A DNA stretch of 64,000 nt from Argopecten irradians. Taxonomy: Eukaryota; Mollusca; Bivalvia; Pectinida; Pectinidae. The translations under genes and the position numbers were made by a program. The DNA is taken from positions 16,983,765-17,047,764 of the forward strand of contig NC_091137.1 in the NCBI RefSeq assembly GCF_041381155.1, written 5' to 3'. Position 1 is the stretch's first letter. The number at the start of each line of letters is the position of its first letter. Positions 62,684-64,000 of the stretch are shown here, piece after piece. The notes under the pieces were generated by a model that was not told where the DNA came from, did not search any database, and saw only the letters and a list, made by a program, of their open reading frames with translations.

Positions 62684-63789
62684 TGTTACTCGTGTCCACC
62701 AAGTCACCCCATCTAAGCAAAGGAAAGATAATAAAGTTATCAAGCTCTCTACAATGTAACTAAAGGGAAGAGAATAAAACTTTCAAGCTCTCTACAATGT
62801 TCACTTCATGTAACTAAACGACAGAGAATAAAACCATCAGGCTCATTACCATGTACACTTCATGTAATTAAAGGAAAGAGAATAAAACTATCAAGCTCTC
62901 TTCAATGTACGCTTCATGTAACTTAAGGGAAGATAATAAAACTATCAAGCTCTCTACAATGCACACTTCATGTAACTGAAGGGAAGAGAATAAAACTATC
63001 AAGCTCTCTACAATGTACACTTCATGTAACTAAAGGGAAGATAATAAAACTATCAAGCTCTCTACAATGTACACCTCATGTAATTAAAGGGAAAGGAATA
63101 AAACTATCAAGCTCTCTACTATGTTCACTTCATGTAACTTAAGGGAAGATAATAAAACTATCAAGCTCTCTACAATGTACACCTCATGTAACTGAAGGGA
63201 AGAGAATAAAACTATCAAGCTCTCTACAATGTACACTTCATGTAACTAAAGGGAAGATAATAAAACTATCAAGCTCTCTACAATGTACACCTCATGTAAT
63301 TAAAGGGAAAAGAATAAAACTATCAAGCTCTCTACAATGTACACTTCATGTAACTTAAGGGAAGAGAATAGAACTATAAAACTCTCTACAATGTATATTT
63401 CATGTAACTTAAGGGAAGAGAATAGAACTATAAAACTCTCTACAATGTATACTTCATGTAACTTAAGGGAAGAGAATAGAACTACAAAACTCTCTACAAT
63501 GTACACTTCATGTAACTTAAGGGAAGATAATAAAACTATCAAGCTCTCTACAATGTACACTTCATGTAACTTAAGGGAAGAGAATAGAACTATAAAACTC
63601 TCTACAATGTATACTTCATGTAACTTAAGGGAAGAGAATAGAACTATAAAACTCTCTACAATGTATACTTCATGTAACTTAAGGGAAGAGAATAAAACTA
63701 TCAAGCTCTCTACAATGTACACTTCATGTAACTTAAGGGAAGAGAATAGAACTATAAAACTCTCTACAATGTATACTTCATGTAACTAA
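62684..63789. repeat. 54-bp minisatellite (about 20 copies) derived from the SLC5A exon 14 acceptor region
   Basis: The unit is AACTAAAGGGAAGAGAATAA, AACTATCAAGCTCTCTACAA, TGTACACTTCATGT in plus-strand order. Its first part matches the junction at 62441-62475 (AACTAAAGGGAAGAGCATAA then AGTTATCA). At 62684-62730 a longer exon piece (ACTCGTGTCCACCAAGTCAC then CCCATCTAA) starts the array, showing its origin. Sub-variants (GAAGATAATA, GAATAGAACTATAAAAC) cluster, as expected of slippage or unequal exchange. Because 54 is a multiple of three, long open frames of 140-150 codons run through on both strands; they are by-products. Confidence 0.95.
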
Positions 63790-63800
63790 AGAATATATGA

Positions 63801-63942
63801 CTCTTTCATATGTAGGATAGAACTATTCCATCCGAGGGTACAGAATTTTGGGTCAGAACCGAGGCTTGCTGAGGTTTCTGACCCAAAATTCTGTACCCGG
63901 GGGTGGATTATTTCTATCCTACATAATTTACATATGAAAGAG
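63801..63942. repeat. Hairpin element, CTTTCATA foldback family
   Basis: CTCTTTCATATGTAGGATAG and ACAGAATTTTGGGTCAGAA pair with TTCTGACCCAAAATTCTGT and CTATCCTACATAATTTAC, ending CATATGAAAGAG. The ends are those of the hairpin at 36560-36707, but the interior stem differs. The 3' flank again continues TTATTTTCT. Confidence 0.85.
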
Positions 63943-64000
63943 TTATTTTCTCACATTGCTTGTCGAGTTACTTGCACGAAAGGTGAGGCAGCCATTTTAT

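Noticed and set aside
63300-63789. Overlapping 140- and 150-codon open frames on opposite strands, as a repeat-protein gene
   Set aside because: They are by-products of a 54-bp satellite whose period is a multiple of three. There are no start context, splice or domain features.
62684-63789. CRISPR-like repeat array
   Set aside because: Units are contiguous with no unique spacers, in animal DNA, and derive from a neighbouring intron border.

Overview
The window is AT-rich, intron-rich animal DNA. Short exons with GT-AG borders, one invertebrate-type contactin with an N-terminal C-type lectin domain, and very many small hairpin and inverted-repeat elements point to a lophotrochozoan invertebrate. 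A bivalve mollusc is most likely; this rests on gene architecture and repeat style, not on a database match. All real genes are on the minus strand.

Layout from left to right: (1) 1044-13016, the 5' sixteen exons of a contactin-like cell-adhesion gene (signal peptide, C-type lectin domain, six Ig domains, first FN3 domain). Its 3' end lies off the left edge, and its last visible intron holds a 61-bp minisatellite. (2) 13.0-26.4 kb, a long gene-poor stretch with MITEs, hairpins and small tandem duplications. (3) 26408-34005, a complete 7-exon gene for the selenocysteine-specific elongation factor eEFSec (584 aa); its introns carry several MITE-like insertions and a partial copy of one of its own exons. 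(4) 37173-48550, a complete 15-exon SLC5A/SGLT-family sodium-coupled solute transporter gene (664 aa). (5) 50166-59401, a tandem copy of that gene, now a pseudogene with stops, frameshifts, lost splice sites and two missing exons. (6) 61735-62447, the last two exons of a third, apparently intact copy that should continue off the right edge. (7) 62.7-63.8 kb, a 54-bp minisatellite that looks built from the splice-acceptor region of the neighbouring SLC5A exon, then a hairpin element at the right edge.

The three genes are functionally unrelated: neural or junctional adhesion, selenoprotein translation, and solute uptake. The window's main story is the SLC5A cluster: tandem duplication, decay of the middle copy, a perfectly identical 115-bp exon-intron block in all three copies (gene conversion or very recent exchange), shuffled intron landmarks in the pseudogene, and a minisatellite that multiplies a splice acceptor. 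I see no CRISPR, operon, rRNA, intact tRNA, or retrovirus-like or Polinton-like element.

Exon borders were derived by hand from reading frame, splice consensus and family knowledge. All 16 contactin, 7 EEFSEC and 15 SLC5A exons join in phase.
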